DNA of 64,000 nt, from positions 35,681,983 through 35,745,982 of the forward strand of contig JAVGWX010000005.1 in NCBI GenBank assembly GCA_036924085.1, in the 5' to 3' direction. The notes beneath the pieces are model-generated. The model was not told the origin of the DNA and made no database searches. It saw only the letters and a list, made by a program, of their open reading frames with translations. Within the stretch, counting starts at the first letter, position 1. Every line of letters begins with the position of its first letter. Origin of the DNA: Ariolimax columbianus (Eukaryota; Mollusca; Gastropoda; Stylommatophora; Arionidae). Shown here piece after piece: positions 9,456 to 19,899 of this stretch. Position numbers and translations under genes: made by a program.

Positions 9456-9553
9456 GGATGGACTAGGTAGACAGGCGCAAAAAAAACAACAACAAAGTAC
9501 AACGCACACCGCCTTGGAAATAGAGAAATAAGATGAAGTAAAAAGAAACAAAA
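9456..9553 (+). mobile_element. tRNA-derived SINE, right part with A/C-rich tail
   Basis: Resumes the SINE body (GACAGGCGCAAAA, then CAACGCACACCGCCTTGGAAATAG) and ends in an A-rich tail at 9540-9553, directly followed by the second copy of the SINE's own 13-bp duplication. Confidence 0.85.
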
Positions 9554-9566
9554 ATGTTCTGCCGTT
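9554..9566. repeat. Right target-site duplication of the SINE
   Basis: ATGTTCTGCCGTT, identical to 1886-1898. Confidence 0.85.
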
Positions 9567-9609
9567 GTTCGCCCATGTCATGCCTTCAAGCTGTCCAATA
9601 TATTCGCTC

Positions 9610-9712
9610 TGTGTATCCTTCTGTCCCTCTGTCCCTATTTTCCTCTGCCAGTCTGTCACTCTATCCCTCTGTACCTCTGCCCCTCTGCCACTTTATCCAT
9701 CTGTCCCTCCTG
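9610..9712. repeat. CT-rich imperfect tandem tract
   Basis: Runs of CCCTCTGTCC / CCTCTGCC about 8-12 bp apart. Low-complexity, no coding meaning. Confidence 0.6.
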
Positions 9713-9714
9713 CG

Positions 9715-10260
9715 TGCGATTGTGTTCGCTGTCATCGTGTGTTCGAACCCGGCGTTTTTCATGACATGCCCGAAAAATGATGACTTGATAAATGCCATAA
9801 GCTGTCTTTGTGTCTGTGCCTCCTCAAGAACGATCTTTATTCGATTTCTTTGCACTCTATGCAACTTTTACCATTCTTCTGGGAAACTACATCTTTATTG
9901 TCTCCAATGATCCATGTACGTGCCTGCTGCTTGCCAATGACTCGTTTTCTAAATGCAGTACTGGATCCACAAAGCATCTAAGAACTCGCTTTCTTAAATC
10001 CAGTTTTCTTACACATATTCCCCTCACTCTATGGAAGACTGATTTTGCCTTGGCTATTCTGTTCTTTATTTAATAAACGCATCTCACATCAGAACTGATG
10101 TTGGTTTCCAAGTAACGAAATGAATGTGTTGTTTTGGTTCCCCCTCGTTGACATTTTGAGAATTCGTGCTGCTTAGTTACTACAATTACTTCTGATTTCT
10201 TGTTATTTAAGCTGCAACCTTTATTTTCTACCATGTTGGCCAGTTCTTGTAAATGTGACT
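9715..10260 (-). pseudogene. Non-LTR reverse transcriptase relic, C-terminal half
   Basis: Minus-strand reading gives HLQELANMVENKGCSLNNKK followed by SEVIVVTKQ near 10140-10255, the block after the YxDD motif in many LINE RTs. At the other end it gives FFGHVMKNAGFEHTMT near 9725-9780, the usual LGHV-R-xGLEHTMTTG end block. Frames shift several times between them. It is a different lineage from the GAA-tail LINE (no RNase H block visible). Decay is heavy and no boundaries or duplication were found. Confidence 0.7.
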
Positions 10261-10271
10261 CATTCCGCGTT

Positions 10272-10624
10272 GTTCTTGTTTGCGAATGCCCACAATGAGC
10301 TGATTACTTTTTTTGTGTGCCCTGAGAAGGACGTTAAATGGCAGGTTGCAGTTGCTATCCTCATATCCCGAGCGTGCTGATGAAGTTTGACCGGGGTCCT
10401 CCAAACGGTTGTGCTATGCTTGGGGCTTCATCTGCGTGTCGTTCACTACTATGGGGATTACGTCGATCTCTCACCTTGTTACTCAGGCTGCCATGAAAAC
10501 AGCCCATTTCCGGGAAGGGCTATGAGGAAGCCGAGGTGAGGGTTTTGTCCAGGAATTTTGCCTGAATCTGACTAACATGTCTGATCAGTATATTTTGTCT
10601 GACCAGTCGTTAGTCTTCCTTCCC
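10272..10624 (-). mobile_element. Family A retroposon, copy 1
   Basis: 353 bp flanked by an exact 11-bp duplication CATTCCGCGTT (10261-10271 and 10625-10635). The low-coordinate end is a degenerate GTT tract, which is an (AAC)n tail on the minus strand. The other end carries the CTGACTAACATGTCTGATCAGTATATTTTG module. It matches the copies listed below over its full length, with the shared landmarks ACGGGGATCACGTCGATCCCTCAC and GCCATGAAAACAG. No protein is encoded and no clear polymerase III boxes were found. Confidence 0.85.
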
Positions 10625-10980
10625 CATTCCGCGTTAATATGTTATTATACACAAACTTGGGTAGTCAAGATTGTTTTTTGGCTGATATTGGTGGAGCAGC
10701 TTCGCTACTGCTTTCATCACGTCGTGTGTTTTTGATTTTGCTTGTTTATTGTTTCGAACCCGAAATATACAACATGTACCTTACCAAGAATTTGATCGGG
10801 TACCCTACTTGTCGAAAGGCAGACATTGAAACCATTTTACCACGCGCACCTCGCCATCGTAATTGTCTTATATTCAAATACACTATATTTTGACTCTAGC
10901 AGTCCTATAGAAACTTAGACAATTGTCTATTATTTTGGCTATAATTTGTTGTTTTAATTTCAAACACTCAATTTCCATGA
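10625..10980. other. Unassigned stretch
   Basis: No recognisable repeat or coding signal beyond the family A duplication at its left edge. Confidence 0.4.
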
Positions 10981-10984
10981 GCAT

Positions 10985-11975
10985 GTAGCATGTCCTTTAT
11001 AGAACTTCGCTCTCATCACAGTCTGTCTTAAAGAAACTCTTTCACTTGCCAAAACTCCAGCCTCCACCACAGTTATACACAGACATTCCTAGACATCTTG
11101 ATACCATCGTCTTTTTGGTCTACCCCTGTCTCTTTTGCCTGGCACAATACCTTCCATCACTGTTATCTCAAGACCGTTGTGTCTCTTGATGTGATCAAAG
11201 TATTTACATTTTCTGGCCATAATGGAATTGACAAACCAGTTCTCCTCTATGCTCAACTATTGCCGAATGTCTACATTTGTCTTTTTCTCCGTCCAGGGTA
11301 TTCTGAGGATCTTTCTGCAACATTTTGACTTCAAGGATTCGATTCTTTGTCTAGACGTTTTGATAATCGTCCATGATTCGCAGCCATAAGCTGCCACATT
11401 GTGTTTTGTCGGTGGTCATTATCTTTGTTTTGTTTATGTTTATAAACATGTTTTGATCTTTAATGTATCCATTTACAGCTGAAACAAACTGCTCTAGCCT
11501 TTCTGCACTTATTGATAGTATCACTGTGTCGTCTGCGTATCGTAACTCTAGAATCTCGTACCTGCCAATCGTAATGTATAACAACTGTCAATGTTCTCGT
11601 CTTCTCTAACATTTCTCATTATACATATTATACATTTCGCATAGATGTTATATAGATAAGGTGAGAGGATACACCTCTGTCTTACTCCCTTTTTTACTGC
11701 GAACCAATCTGATGTTAACTTAGATAGTGGGACAGCGGTTCGTTTATCATGGTATACTGTTTCAATGAGATGTATAGTGTGCAAAAGAAACCCCATTTCC
11801 TTCATGATGTTCCCCAGATTTTCATGTTTTACCATTTCGAAGGCGTTGATGTAATCAATGAAACATGTGTAGAGGTCTATATTAAACTCTCTACATTTTT
11901 CGTATATATTTCTCATATTGAATATGTGGTCCTTGGTCCCTCTCTTTTCTATAAATTTTCAATTTCTTCATTCTA
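10985..11975 (-). pseudogene. RTE-like LINE relic (family D), RT and C-terminus, copy 1
   Basis: Minus strand. Blocks in order from high to low coordinate: CFIDYINAFEMVKHE near 11860 (domain with the first RT Asp region), VKKGVRQRCILSPYLYNIYAKC near 11680, LRYADDTVILS near 11540 (catalytic ADD), NINKTKIMTTDKTQC near 11420, then remnants of the connecting region and the 3' end ending near 10985. Frameshifts and stops separate the blocks. The same family occurs at 24845-25935 and, short, at 34060-34480, all on the minus strand and sharing the 3' end (CATGTAGCATGTCCTTTATAG at the plus-strand left edge here and at 24845). The clade is assigned by general RT character only. Confidence 0.8.
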
Positions 11976-13484
11976 ATTTTAATAATAAAATACCTTTATT
12001 GAACCTTTTCTTTTGAGGTATTTTTTTAAAATATAAAGATTGTGTTGCTTCAAATGACTTATCGTATCATAAAGTCATGATACTGTTTACTTGAATTCAT
12101 TCGTTAAATTCCTCTATTTCCCTCTACGATTCTCTCCATCCCTCTCTTTCTTACTCCCCATCTATGTATGCATCGTGGCCTTCCTTCTAATAAAACTGTA
12201 CTTTGTTCATGTACCACAAGTTCTATCTCTGCACCCTTACAGTATCTTAATCTCTTTCCTTCTCTCTTAATCTCATCTCCAGATACGGACATCTTTAGAA
12301 CTAATAAGCCGTCCGTTGTGCAAACAATTGCAAGAAATAGAAAAAAAACAAATCAAGATAATACTGTCAAGACACCAAAGGAGTTATGCTCACATTCAGA
12401 CTAGTTCTTGTCTGGGCACGATATCGTTGTCAGATGATAACTAGGTCAAGGTCCGTGTCAGTGTACTCCAATCTCTATGTCAAGACCACACAGCCCGATA
12501 GTGATTCAAGGTCACTGCTTGTTCATTTTCTCGTGTTAAGGTGCTGACAGTCTTTTGATCGATCTATCAGCTGTTGGGAACTGCCATTACTTTCCGTGCA
12601 AGAAATGATATATAAATGGTCTAGTTTTTTTTTTTGTATAGCTCACGAATTTTTATAACCGAAAAGGATTGGCTTATTTACCCCTCTTCGAACTGTGAAT
12701 GTTGACAAAGTGGTCCTCATCAATTACGATGGACGAACAACCTGTGAAACGTTACAATTAAACCCAGAACAAGCAATACTGAAGCCTTTAAAACGTCATC
12801 TACGACCGCAGACTGCTATGAGACTAACATAAATGTTGCTCTAATAGTAGCAACGCAATTTGTCTCCAAAGCTTCCGATGACCCACATTCACACGTTTTT
12901 CCTGTTGAGTCACCAGATGCCATGCAATAATAAATTTAGGACATAGCGTTTTCCGTGACAGATACACTTTTCTAACATTTTAGTGTACAAGGATATCACG
13001 TTTCAAACTGCACGCTACAGTGCAGATCGAGAGAGGTCGCGTGTCGGAACGAACCAATCACAGCCAGAGGGAACAGGAACAATGAACTTTAAAACACGCG
13101 GAAATACTTATATATCACACACATTGTCACACATGACTATCACACTGCCATCCTTTGTAACTATAGAAAAACATGATGTGTTTTTTTCTTCTTGTTCGCC
13201 CTTATCAATTAGAAGTGCATAGACCGTCAACAAACTATCTTCCAGCTAACCTGCCTTGTGCTATTTTTGTCCAGTCCTTTCCAGTTTTGCCCAGTTCATG
13301 TTAGCCTTTCTTCATTTGATCTTTGACGTTCATTTACATTTTTTGTTCACTAAGCGTTTCATGGAAGAGATTGGCTGACGATACTGGCTTATTTTTCATT
13401 GTGTGGCCAACCTCTTCCTAAGATTTCATGTCCCACCTTTTTTCACTGTTCTTTCCCATAAGATTTGCCTGTAACCGTGTCGAA
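11976..13484. other. Unassigned stretch
   Basis: AT-rich, with no recognised element. Small open frames (12104-12292, 12168-12404, 12983-13222) lack motifs and neighbours and are not supported as genes. Confidence 0.4.
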
Positions 13485-13504
13485 CCACTGCAGGCGGTGA
13501 CACT

Positions 13505-13735
13505 TGATCAGACAGTTGTTCATAAAGTTTATAAGGGAGATGTTAATAAAGTTTATCAGTGAGATGTTAATAAAGTTTATCAAGGAGATGTTTATAAAAT
13601 TTATCAGGGAGATGTTAATAAAGTTTATCAGGGATATGTTAATAAAGTTTATCAGGGAGGTGTTAATAAAGTTTATCAGGGAGATGGTAATAAAGTTCAT
13701 AACGAAGTTCCTAATAACGTTAATCAATACAAAAG
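13505..13735. repeat. 24-bp minisatellite, about 9 units
   Basis: Units of the type AAAGTTTATCAGGGAGATGTTAAT with small changes. The period is a multiple of three, so it reads open on both strands (repeating LIKFIREM- or SLINFINI-like peptides). These are repeat artefacts, not protein evidence. Confidence 0.85.
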
Positions 13736-13984
13736 AGCCAACTTCACATTGGATTTGAATATCCTTAGTATTGTATACATTTTGATCAACTTTGAATTCC
13801 ATTTTGTTTTCAGTATGGCAAAGTCTACTCTTATGTTTGGTATTCTGTTACAGCCTTGTCTTCTTGCATGTCTTGTTTATGATGCTGTATACGTATCTGA
13901 AGATCTTTACCTTATCCAATGGTATCCCTCTCAGTTTGACAACGATCAAGATTCTGAGCCTTTTATGAGCTGTAGCGGTAGGTG

Positions 13985-14475
13985 ACCCAAAAGCTGAACT
14001 ACTAGCGTCATTTAATGTTAAATAATTCAGTGAGTTCTCCCTCACACAAAACTTTACATTGACAGTCCTCATATGTCGTTTTTATTATGCTAGCTCTTTT
14101 CAGAATCTCATAGTATCTTAATAGTTTCCATCGTGTATCCATACTTTCAAAAGATTGTTTATAGTTAACAAAGCTGATAAGCAGACTTGGATTCCAATCT
14201 AATGACTGCTCTACATTAATTTATGTGCTCTTTGGCCTTCTGGTATGCATATGATGTGTTTTGTCTGAGATGTACTTATTCGTCTCTTACGTTGGTGCTC
14301 ACTTCTTCTGTAGTCGTTCACATATAACTCTGTTTAACACTTCATCAGGTAGTGAGTGACAAAGACCAAAATTGCTTTTTTATTTTCTTTCCTTCTTTTA
14401 AATCAATTCTTTAACATTTCAAATGGAAAGCCTTCTCTCCACTCTTTTGCAATACTCTCTGTATCCCATATATTT
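13985..14475 (-). pseudogene. Non-LTR reverse transcriptase relic (second lineage)
   Basis: Minus strand, high to low: IWDTESIAKEWREGFPFEML near 14450 (like the IWE-E-P-DWKRG block before RT motif 1), AYQKAKEHIN, then ISFVNYKQSFESMD near 14180 (the FVDYEKAFDSVD block with a degraded catalytic Asp), then RASIIKTTYEDCQCKVLCEG near 14060. The sequence then loses similarity where VRQGCLLSP would be expected. Stops and shifts are frequent. The 24-bp minisatellite lies just downstream of this relic in its own orientation. Confidence 0.65.
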
Positions 14476-14479
14476 AATA

Positions 14480-14945
14480 TTACATTCGAAAACGCACTCT
14501 AACCGCTCTGCTATATGGACGCGTTCAAATTTTTCTGCAAGATAAACACCACTCTAATCGTTATGCTAGATGGACGCACCATAACCTCTTTACTAGATGG
14601 AGGCTCTATAATCTCTGCGCTAGATGGATGCACTCTAATTCATTTTCTATTTGGACTTGTAATCATTTGTTAAGACAAACAGGTGATTAGCCTATTGTGT
14701 CTTTGCTTGGTGGAGGGCCAGCCTCCTTACAGTCTCCAAGTTTGCATACCCGTTTTTGCTCACGGCTGCAAATTTCATATTCGCAGCTAACCTCTAAATT
14801 AGGAGGCCTTTCAGCAATCCGAACCCTGCGGATAGGTTCCTTCCCCAGGTAGATGGACTGTTTCTAATTGTTATTCTAGATGGACGCACTCTAATATTTC
14901 TGCAAGTTGGACGCTAGATCTAAGCAAAGCAAATGGTGGCGATTA
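14480..14945. repeat. Degenerate ~30-bp repeats (CTAGATGGACGCACTCTAAT type)
   Basis: Motif CTAGATGGACGC / CACTCTAATC recurs about seven times with variable spacing at 14500-14650 and 14865-14925, separated by unrelated sequence. Old, decayed tandem repeat. Confidence 0.5.
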
Positions 14946-14999
14946 TCATACTTAACCGTTTATCAGGACTGCAGTGTTAGAGACTACATTATAATTAGC

Positions 15000-15172
15000 C
15001 ACAACTTGTTTGAGGTGGGGTGGCCAATTCCCTTTCTCTCTACATTATCCTTCCCTAGCAGCAAGATAAAACTAGTATGACTGAAGCGTGAAGGCTGCGA
15101 GGGAGGGGAAATGAACCCTGCACCTTTACCATGGAAAGTCAGTACTCGACCACTGCAATAAGACGTTTCGAC
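15000..15172 (-). mobile_element. Probable tRNA-derived SINE head
   Basis: Minus strand: GCAGTGGTCGAGTACTGAC (A-box-like), about 30 bp later GGGTTCATTTCCC (B-box-like), then about 90 bp of body. No tail or duplication was identified, and it is unlike the SINE at 26842 outside the boxes. Confidence 0.45.
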
Positions 15173-15498
15173 CAAACGTGAGAAGAATTAAAGCTGTTAA
15201 CAGGAGAGTGTATAATGTATACACTTACAATTCGACACGACACACGGAATAATCGCACACTCCTTTTGGACCTGTCAAAATACAATGGCATTGCAAATAC
15301 ACGCATGCTCATATCAGAACTGCCCGTATCAGTTTGAATATGAACGGTTATCAAGATTAAGGAATATTCTTCTGTTATCGGTAACTCTAGTGTTTTTCTT
15401 GGAGAACGCCCGCAGCGCCCACTTGTCTATTTTTCATCGATATATTGATATTGATATTATAATGACTAATGTGACCCTTTGCTGAGCACATCATACTT

Positions 15499-15507
15499 AA
15501 TTACGGT
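15499..15507. repeat. Target-site duplication of LINE copy 2 (left)
   Basis: AATTACGGT, repeated at 17050-17058 right after the GAA tail. Confidence 0.8.
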
Positions 15508-16988
15508 ATCAAACAAACCCCAAAACACTAAATTAAGTCTTAACGGCAAATACCTGCAGCCAACCGACAACCCAAACTACCTGGGAGTCACATTTGATCG
15601 GCGCATGACATGGAAAAGTCAGATCGAGAGAAACCGAATGAGAGCCAGAGAAAGAATGGCAATCATGAGGAAACTTGCTGGCACAAGCTGGGGAGCAGGC
15701 GAAAGTATACTAAAGAAACTGTACACTGGAAGAGTGAGACCAGTTCTCGAGTATGGCATTGCGGCATGGACAACAGCAGAAAAGGCGAACTTCGATAAAA
15801 TTAGCCAACTCCAAAACCAAGCCATGAGAGTTATAACAGGAGGCATGAAGAGACTGCAGAGCCCAGCAGCAAGCAGAGAAACTCAGAAGACTGACTGACC
15901 ATCCAATGTACCAGAGACTAAACAATTTCGGAAAGGGGAAACTAAAGCGAAGAAACTTTGCAGAAATAGCCAAAGCAAAGATGCACGAAGACCCCATAAA
16001 CGCACTAACAACACCAAAGCCCATCCCTACTGTACGAAAACGTACATGGAGGCAGCATATATTTCCAGAGGTGGTAGAAAATATACCAGGTATTGGAAAC
16101 AAAAACTGCCAGACTGAAAAAGAAAGAAGAGATACAACCCTGAGGTACATAACGAAAAACTACACAAGCATGGACTGGGCCCATGCATACACCGACGGTT
16201 CTGTAACAAACACAACACAGAATGGAGGGGCAGGGGCATTCCTGAGCCTACCAAATGGCAGAAAAATAACACTGTCAGTGGCAACTGGAAAATACACAAG
16301 CAATTTCAGAGCGGAGGCAGAAGCACTGAGGGCGGCAGTGGAAGAAATGGTGACAGGTAAAAGAAATGAAAGCCATATAGTCCTGCTTACAGATACCCTG
16401 GCCGTAATCACAGCACTAAAAAGCCAGAAAAATACTGAACTTAATGATTTAAGAGCAGTACTCTGTCAACTATGCCAGCAGTCCGCACCAAAAAGAGTAG
16501 TGGTACAGTGGGTTCCATCCCACTGCAACATCCAAGGCAACGAGGAGGAAGACAGACTGGCAAAAGAAGGTGTAAGACTACCACAACTAGATACTAGTAT
16601 GACATACGAAAAGTCAAAACGGCTTATTAGAGCTAGATACATGACCAAATGGGAAACAGAACATACTGGCTACACAAAAAACGATGCTTATTACCAGTTG
16701 AACAGAAGAGAGCAGGTCGTGGTCTTCAGACTTCGCACTGGCCACAATAGACTTAGGTACCACCTATTCAACAAATTGAAGATAGGTGGCACTGACGAAT
16801 GCTCGTGTGGTACAGGGAAAATGACCGCTAAGCATTTGCTGCAAAACTGCCCGACATACGAGGACCAGAGAGAGCAAATGTCGCCATCACCAGTGGCAAC
16901 ACTAGACAAGCTCCATGGCAGTGTCGACAGCCTCAGGAGGACTGCTGTTTTTTTCCAAAAAAATAAAGGTCGACGTCTGACAGCGTAA
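15508..16988 (+). pseudogene. RT thumb plus RNase H of LINE copy 2 (one frameshift)
   Basis: First frame (to 15898) covers YLGVTFDRRMTW, the KLAGTSWGAGESILKKLYTG block and VRPVLEYGIAAW, then goes out of frame at 15850. There, 59 bp present in copies 1 and 4 are missing between two GAAG tetranucleotides, which suggests a microhomology deletion. The second frame (15906-16988, 360 codons) holds the rest of the connection region and a full RNase H: AYTDGSVTN, AEAEALRAAVEEM, LLTDTLAV and WVPSHCNIQGNEEEDRL. It ends with the knuckle ECSCGTGKMTAKHLLQNC. All four RNase H acidic/His positions are kept. No product is expected, because the endonuclease and most of the RT are absent. Confidence 0.88.
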
Positions 16989-16991
16989 GAA

Positions 16992-17022
<31 letters not shown>

Positions 17023-17049
17023 AAGAAGAAGAAGAAGAAGAAGAAGAAG
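15508..17049 (+). mobile_element. GAA-tail LINE, copy 2 (5'-truncated)
   Basis: Starts inside the RT at the point equal to about 7887 of copy 1 and runs to a long (GAA)n tail (16993-17049), with a 9-bp duplication AATTACGGT on both sides. It differs from copies 1, 3 and 4 at many more positions than they differ from each other, so it belongs to an older or separate subfamily. 5' truncation with an intact tail is the normal product of incomplete target-primed reverse transcription. Confidence 0.9.
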
Positions 17050-17160
17050 AATTACGGTTGCGTTCTGCATTCACGTCTGGTTTAATTCTGCACTATATTT
17101 ATGACCGTTTGTGTTTGTGTGTATGCGTATATATATATATATGTATTTATATGTCGAGAA

Positions 17161-17477
17161 AGACTATCGTCTGGCTAGGCACAACTTATTGATTAGACAT
17201 GTTAGTCATGGTCAGGCAAAATATACTGGCAAAGACCTCCACCTCAACTTCCACTTAGTCCTCCCTGGAAACGGCTGTTCTTCTTTGCAGTCTGGATAAC
17301 GAAGTAGGGAATCAACGTGATTCCCGAAGCAGTAAGCATCTCATAGATGAAGTTAAACATAGCACAACGGCCGAGAGGGCCTCTTTCAACCTTCATCAGC
17401 ACGCTCGGGATCTGAGGAAAGCTACTGCAAACCACGATTAAATAAAGAGTCAATCTACTCATTCTGGACATTCACAA
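17161..17477 (-). mobile_element. Family A retroposon, copy 2
   Basis: Plus-strand left end ACTATCGTCTGGCTAGGCAC, then GACATGTTAGTCATGGTCAGGCAAAATATACT, and so the reverse of copies at 18277 and 22403. The right end shows ACAACAATAAC, a remnant of the (AAC)n tail. No clear duplication. Confidence 0.75.
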
Positions 17478-17486
17478 CAATAACGC

Positions 17487-17600
17487 GTGCGTGTGTGCGT
17501 GTGTGTGCGTGTGTGTGCGTGCGTGTGCGTGTGCGTGTGTGTGTGTGTGCGTGCGTGCGTGCGCGTGCGCGCGCGTGTGTGTGTATGTATATATATCATC
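17487..17600. repeat. (GT)n / GTGC microsatellite
   Basis: About 100 bp of alternating GTGTGCGTGC units followed by a short TATATA run. Adjoins the family A tail. Confidence 0.9.
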
Positions 17601-18268
17601 ATTGGCTCTGTTCATCATGTAGTATGGTCCATCTCTCGGTCTGCCTTGTTTGCTCCAAGGGAAAGGTGTAACAAATACATTTGCAACACGGCAAGCTGCA
17701 GAAGCTGTCGGATCAGCAAAGCAATGCTCTATCTGTTCGCCTCACTTCTATACCAACCCCCAACCAAGGCTAAGAGCCTGGCCTGCCCTGCCACAACACT
17801 CAGCTGAGGTTGCCTTTCCTCGCTCTAGGAAAAGGCATTGTATCCTCTTGTGTTCGCTCCTTCACACATTGTCGATTGTCAGGTGACAGACACTGACCGA
17901 CTTTCAGAGTTATCAGAACACAGGTGGCACAGCCATATCTAACAAAACCGGACAAGATACGCCAGTATCTTATCTGCATGGCTTCCAATGGTTTAAAATC
18001 AGAGAGTATTTTTTCTTTTCCTAGATGAGCTGCCTTCCTAGGCTTTAAAGCTCCATCTTACCGAATCTACTGGTTTTAAGGCACCAGGGGCTCGCCTTGC
18101 GCCTATTATCCTGTTAGTCAAAACAGCTCTGACGCGTAAGGCCAGGAGTTGGACTTTACTTTGTTGTCAGAGGCTATATGAGACGCACGCCATGGGAGCA
18201 GTTAGTTGGTGTTGAGAGTTCATCCTCAACCCCACACCTGGCTATAACAACATTTAGAGCCATAGAAC
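17601..18268. other. Unassigned stretch
   Basis: No coding motif or repeat recognised. Short frames at 17650-17886 lack support. Confidence 0.4.
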
Positions 18269-18276
18269 CATATACA

Positions 18277-18628
18277 TGTTGTTGTTGTTGTTGTTTGCGA
18301 ATAACCGCAATGAGTAGGTTACTCTTTTGTGCGCCCCTGAAAGGACGTTAAGTGGCAAGTTGCAGTAGTTTCCTCACATCCCAAGCGTGCTGATGAATGT
18401 GGGTCGGGGTCCTCCAGACTTTTGTACCATGGCTTTATCTACGTGTCATTACTACGCGGATCGCGTCGATCCCTCACCTCTTTAGCAAGGCTGCCATGAA
18501 AACAGCCTGTTTGCAGGTAGATCTATTATTAAGCCAAAGTGATGGTTTTGACCAGTATGTTTTTGCCTGACCCTGACTAGCACATCTTATCAGTATATTT
18601 TGCCTGAACTGACGTTAGTCTTCCTCCT
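18277..18628 (-). mobile_element. Family A retroposon, copy 3
   Basis: 352 bp, the best-preserved copy. GTT tract at 18278-18295 ((AAC)n tail on the minus strand), then GAATAACCGCAATGAGTAGG, ACGCGGATCGCGTCGATCCC, GCCATGAAAACAGCC, ending TTTGCCTGAACTGACGTTAGTCTTCC. An 8-bp duplication CATATACA lies at 18269-18276 and 18629-18636. Confidence 0.88.
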
Positions 18629-18644
18629 CATATACAGTTTTTCT

Positions 18645-18965
18645 TAGTCGACCTGTACTTCTAGAGGGACAGATGGCCCTCTTCAGGTCCCAGCTCTGGT
18701 ATGAGCTGGGTGTAGCGGGAGAATTGTTTCCTGCTTAGCAGGATAGGCTCGAGCAGCTTAATACTCCGCTGCCGTTGGGACATGCGCTTACGGAGGGTGG
18801 TTAACTGATGTGCGAGTCAATCTTAATAGACTCAAACACTAGAGCTAAGTAGACCCAGTCTGTTAGGCGCCATCGACGCTGCTCTAAACAATCCAACTTA
18901 CCATGGCCGGTGTAATGCTTGTCACACAGTTAGTCGCCTCTTACGACATGCTTTCTGTTGGGCAG
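18645..18965 (+). mobile_element. Dispersed repeat family B, copy 1
   Basis: Starts AGTCGACCTGTACTTCTA, contains CAGCTCTGGTATGAGCTGG, GGCTCGAGCAGCTTAAT, TAACTGATGTGCGAGTC, GTCTGTTAGGCGCCATC and CATGGCCGGTGTAATG, and ends near CTCTTACGACATGC. Shared landmarks occur in order at 27550-27845 and, reversed, at 50946-51212. No protein, tail or duplication was identified; the class is unknown (a SINE or LINE 3' region is possible). Confidence 0.7.
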
Positions 18966-19189
18966 TGGTGTTATTATTGTCTTTGGCATTCACAATGATC
19001 CGGGCAGACAACTCCCCATATATATTTATACATGCGAAGGTCGTTCAAATCAAACGGGGACTTTTTGTTCTAGTTCTACCTGAATTGGTTTAAGCGTGCT
19101 GGAACTAATATAATTAGTTAGGGTCACTTGTGTCCTATTACTGCTAGGCGACCCACTTGCTTGCCATGGGCGAGTCACGTGACAGATCC

Positions 19190-19600
19190 ATAAAATGGCG
19201 GACAACACTGTTTATGCTCGTATTGAACAGTGTGTTGAAGTTACTTGTCAAAGAAGGCGTGAAATCTACATAACACTCAATTCACAATATGGTATTGAGA
19301 CACGTATCCGCAGTTAGACGTTAGAATGGTGTAAACGTTTTAGAGAATGCCGTACATCCGTGAGTGATCATCCCGGCCGTGATCTCAACCCATCCAAGTA
19401 ATTTCCAGGAAAAGGAGTTCTTTTCTGCTACATGTTGACGAGTCTCATCTCCCCGAAGCATCTATCTGGCATTAGAACTTCGAAAACTCACCTGACGTTT
19501 CTTTTCCTATTCGTAGAAACAAGTATGCCACTGAAGACCAGGGGACTGTAACTTTTTCAAGGCTGTAGGATGTCGCAACAATGATCAGACTTTTGGTCTT
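19190..19600 (+). pseudogene. mariner-type transposase relic, N-terminal and central part
   Basis: Plus strand near 19195-19400 reads YARIEQCVEVTCQRR, then LEWCKRFRECRTSVSDHPGR, the paired helix-turn-helix region of mariner transposases (W-KRF-EGR-S--D-PRSGR). One in-frame stop lies between these blocks. About 60 bp later HVDESHLPE resembles the first DDE Asp block (GDE-W), followed by decayed sequence to about 19600. No terminal repeats found. Confidence 0.7.
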
Positions 19601-19780
19601 CGCAAGTACCGTAAAATGGAGAATCTTGAACTGTAAAGTCTTCTTCTGAAAGGATATAGTTAGTCACCACTTATAATTTACTCTCAGTGCGGCAGAAGTG
19701 CGATTTTAAACAACTTTCATTGCGTTTACTTTTTTCTATAATGTGATTTGCGTTGTACTGTATTTCCTGTTCTGTCACCT

Positions 19781-19822
<42 letters not shown>

Positions 19823-19890
19823 CCACACATACACACCCACACACACACACACACCCACAAACACACACATATATATATATATATATATTG
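19781..19890. repeat. (CA)n microsatellite ending in (TA)n
   Basis: About 90 bp of CACACA with interruptions and then ATATATAT to 19889. Confidence 0.92.
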
Positions 19891-19899
19891 GTTTTATTT

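Larger units (their letters stand above)
8729..9466 (+). pseudogene. LINE RNase H and C-terminal zinc-knuckle region (frameshifted end)
   Basis: Continues the RNase H: an EAEALRAAVEEM block (here preceded by FREEAE, an A-to-E change next to the catalytic Glu), LLTDAL (catalytic Asp) and WVPSHCNIQGNEEADRLAKEG (His and final Asp). Next comes RLRTGHNRLRYHLF and the knuckle ECPCGTGKMTTEHLLQNC. Near 9393 a run of seven A replaces six A in the minus-strand copy at 45701. This +1 shift replaces the expected short end (FFEKIMVTV, stop) with a tail read through the GAA repeat as poly-Glu to 9466. The last 24 bases of this frame are therefore tail and flanking SINE, not LINE. Confidence 0.9.

Noticed and set aside
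1886..9566. rDNA-LINE junction as a simple assembly error
   Set aside because: Two nested exact 13-bp duplications and an undivided paralogous SINE would not arise from a misjoin. Still worth long-read confirmation.
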